A DNA stretch of 45,040 bases from Deltaproteobacteria bacterium. Its GTDB lineage: Bacteria; Myxococcota_A; Polyangia; DRWM01; JAAZOP01. Below the pieces are notes generated by a model. That model did not search any database. It was not told the origin of the DNA and saw only the letters and a list, made by a program, of their open reading frames with translations. A program made the translations under genes and the position numbers. Of this stretch, positions 44,788 to 45,040 are shown piece after piece (within the stretch, counting starts at the first letter, position 1; each line of letters opens with the position of its first letter). The DNA is taken from the NCBI GenBank assembly GCA_016218765.1, contig JACRCZ010000122.1, positions 1 through 45,040 of the forward strand, read 5' to 3'.

Positions 44788-45039
44788 CTAGGAAGCTCGA
44801 CGCACAGGAGCCGTGAGCGACCGCATGAGGTCCGCCTGATTCGCCCGGATCCGACCGAGGGCCATGGCCAGCATCACGATGAGGGCGAGGGTGACGCGTG
44901 TCTCCATCTTGGCCTGGCCACGAATCGTGTGGTGCTCGAAGTGGAGAACCTGGTCGATTCGCGAGTTGACGCGCTCGATGGCCGTACGCCGCTTGTACGC
45001 CTTCTTCCACTTCGAGGTGGGGCGCGCGATGGGGGTGAA
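44788..45039 (-). CDS. Transposase, C-terminal part (DDE family)
   Basis: The 3' end of an insertion-sequence gene, truncated by the window edge: 83 codons ending at the TAG at 44790-44788. It has KAYKRRTAIERVNSRIDQVL (the E of the DDE triad probably lies in AIERVNSRI), then FEHHTIRGQAKMETRV and TLALIVMLAMALG. These match IS4/IS1182-type transposases. The other end and the terminal repeats are outside. Whether the element is intact cannot be said. Confidence 0.8.
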   Translation of the reverse strand, partial: FTPIARPTSKWKKAYKRRTAIERVNSRIDQVLHFEHHTIRGQAKMETRVTLALIVMLAMALGRIRANQADLMRSLTAPVRRAS

Positions 45040-45040
45040 G

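Overview
The window is high-GC DNA, with lipobox and signal-peptide proteins, ten cysteine-rich DUF4215-type repeats, a MYXO-CTERM-like tail, thrombospondin-3-like Ca-binding repeats and delta-60 propellers. Together these suggest a myxobacterium-like member of the Myxococcota/deltaproteobacteria. This is an inference from protein style; there is no rRNA gene to place it. No tRNA, rRNA or CRISPR array was seen.

Layout. (1) 3-3810, plus strand: a tight housekeeping operon ftsH (3' part)-folP-cdaA-cdaR, i.e. proteostasis, folate and c-di-AMP synthesis with its regulator; glmM, the usual next gene, is absent. (2) 3826-12461: secreted proteins, namely a gluzincin metalloprotease, a TSP3/VWA-like lipoprotein, an SGNH-like lipoprotein and a 1015-residue cysteine-rich repeat lipoprotein. 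(3) 12559-18115: a radical SAM/SPASM-like protein, a class III aminotransferase next to an S9 peptidase lipoprotein, and a small protein made of one domain in tandem duplicate. (4) 18213-26156, minus strand: a three-gene operon of large exported proteins (parallel beta-helix lipoprotein, metzincin-like protease, propeller lipoprotein). (5) 26157-26768 without a convincing gene, then a second SPASM-like radical SAM gene. (6) 27817-31478, minus strand: alpha/beta hydrolase, rhodanese-membrane fusion and ATP sulfurylase.

(7) 31853-40273, minus strand, is the most interesting part. In transcription order it holds a FabZ-type dehydratase, a ketosynthase-like protein lacking the active-site cysteine (chain-length-factor-like), an intact FabF-type ketosynthase, a ketoreductase, a nitroreductase-family flavoprotein, an acyl carrier protein, a second ketoreductase, a hotdog protein lacking the FabZ histidine, a protein that looks like a radical SAM enzyme with its core removed, and an intact radical SAM enzyme resembling COG1964/Tes (tetraether synthase). 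Seven of the junctions are 1-4 base stop/start overlaps. I read this as a dedicated acyl-chain assembly line feeding an unusual radical C-C coupling or lipid-modifying step, in which three activities each occur as an intact/degenerate pair. That function is an inference.

(8) 40345-45040: a TauE/SafE-like remnant, a delta-60 repeat propeller lipoprotein, two adjacent gene fragments (TPR and propeller), a small lipoprotein-like gene, and the 3' end of a transposase at the right edge: a decaying, mobile-element-associated margin. Short tandem repeats punctuate the window, and one 33-base repeat (period 10) lies at two gene junctions of the lipid-like cluster, where it supplies start or stop codons.
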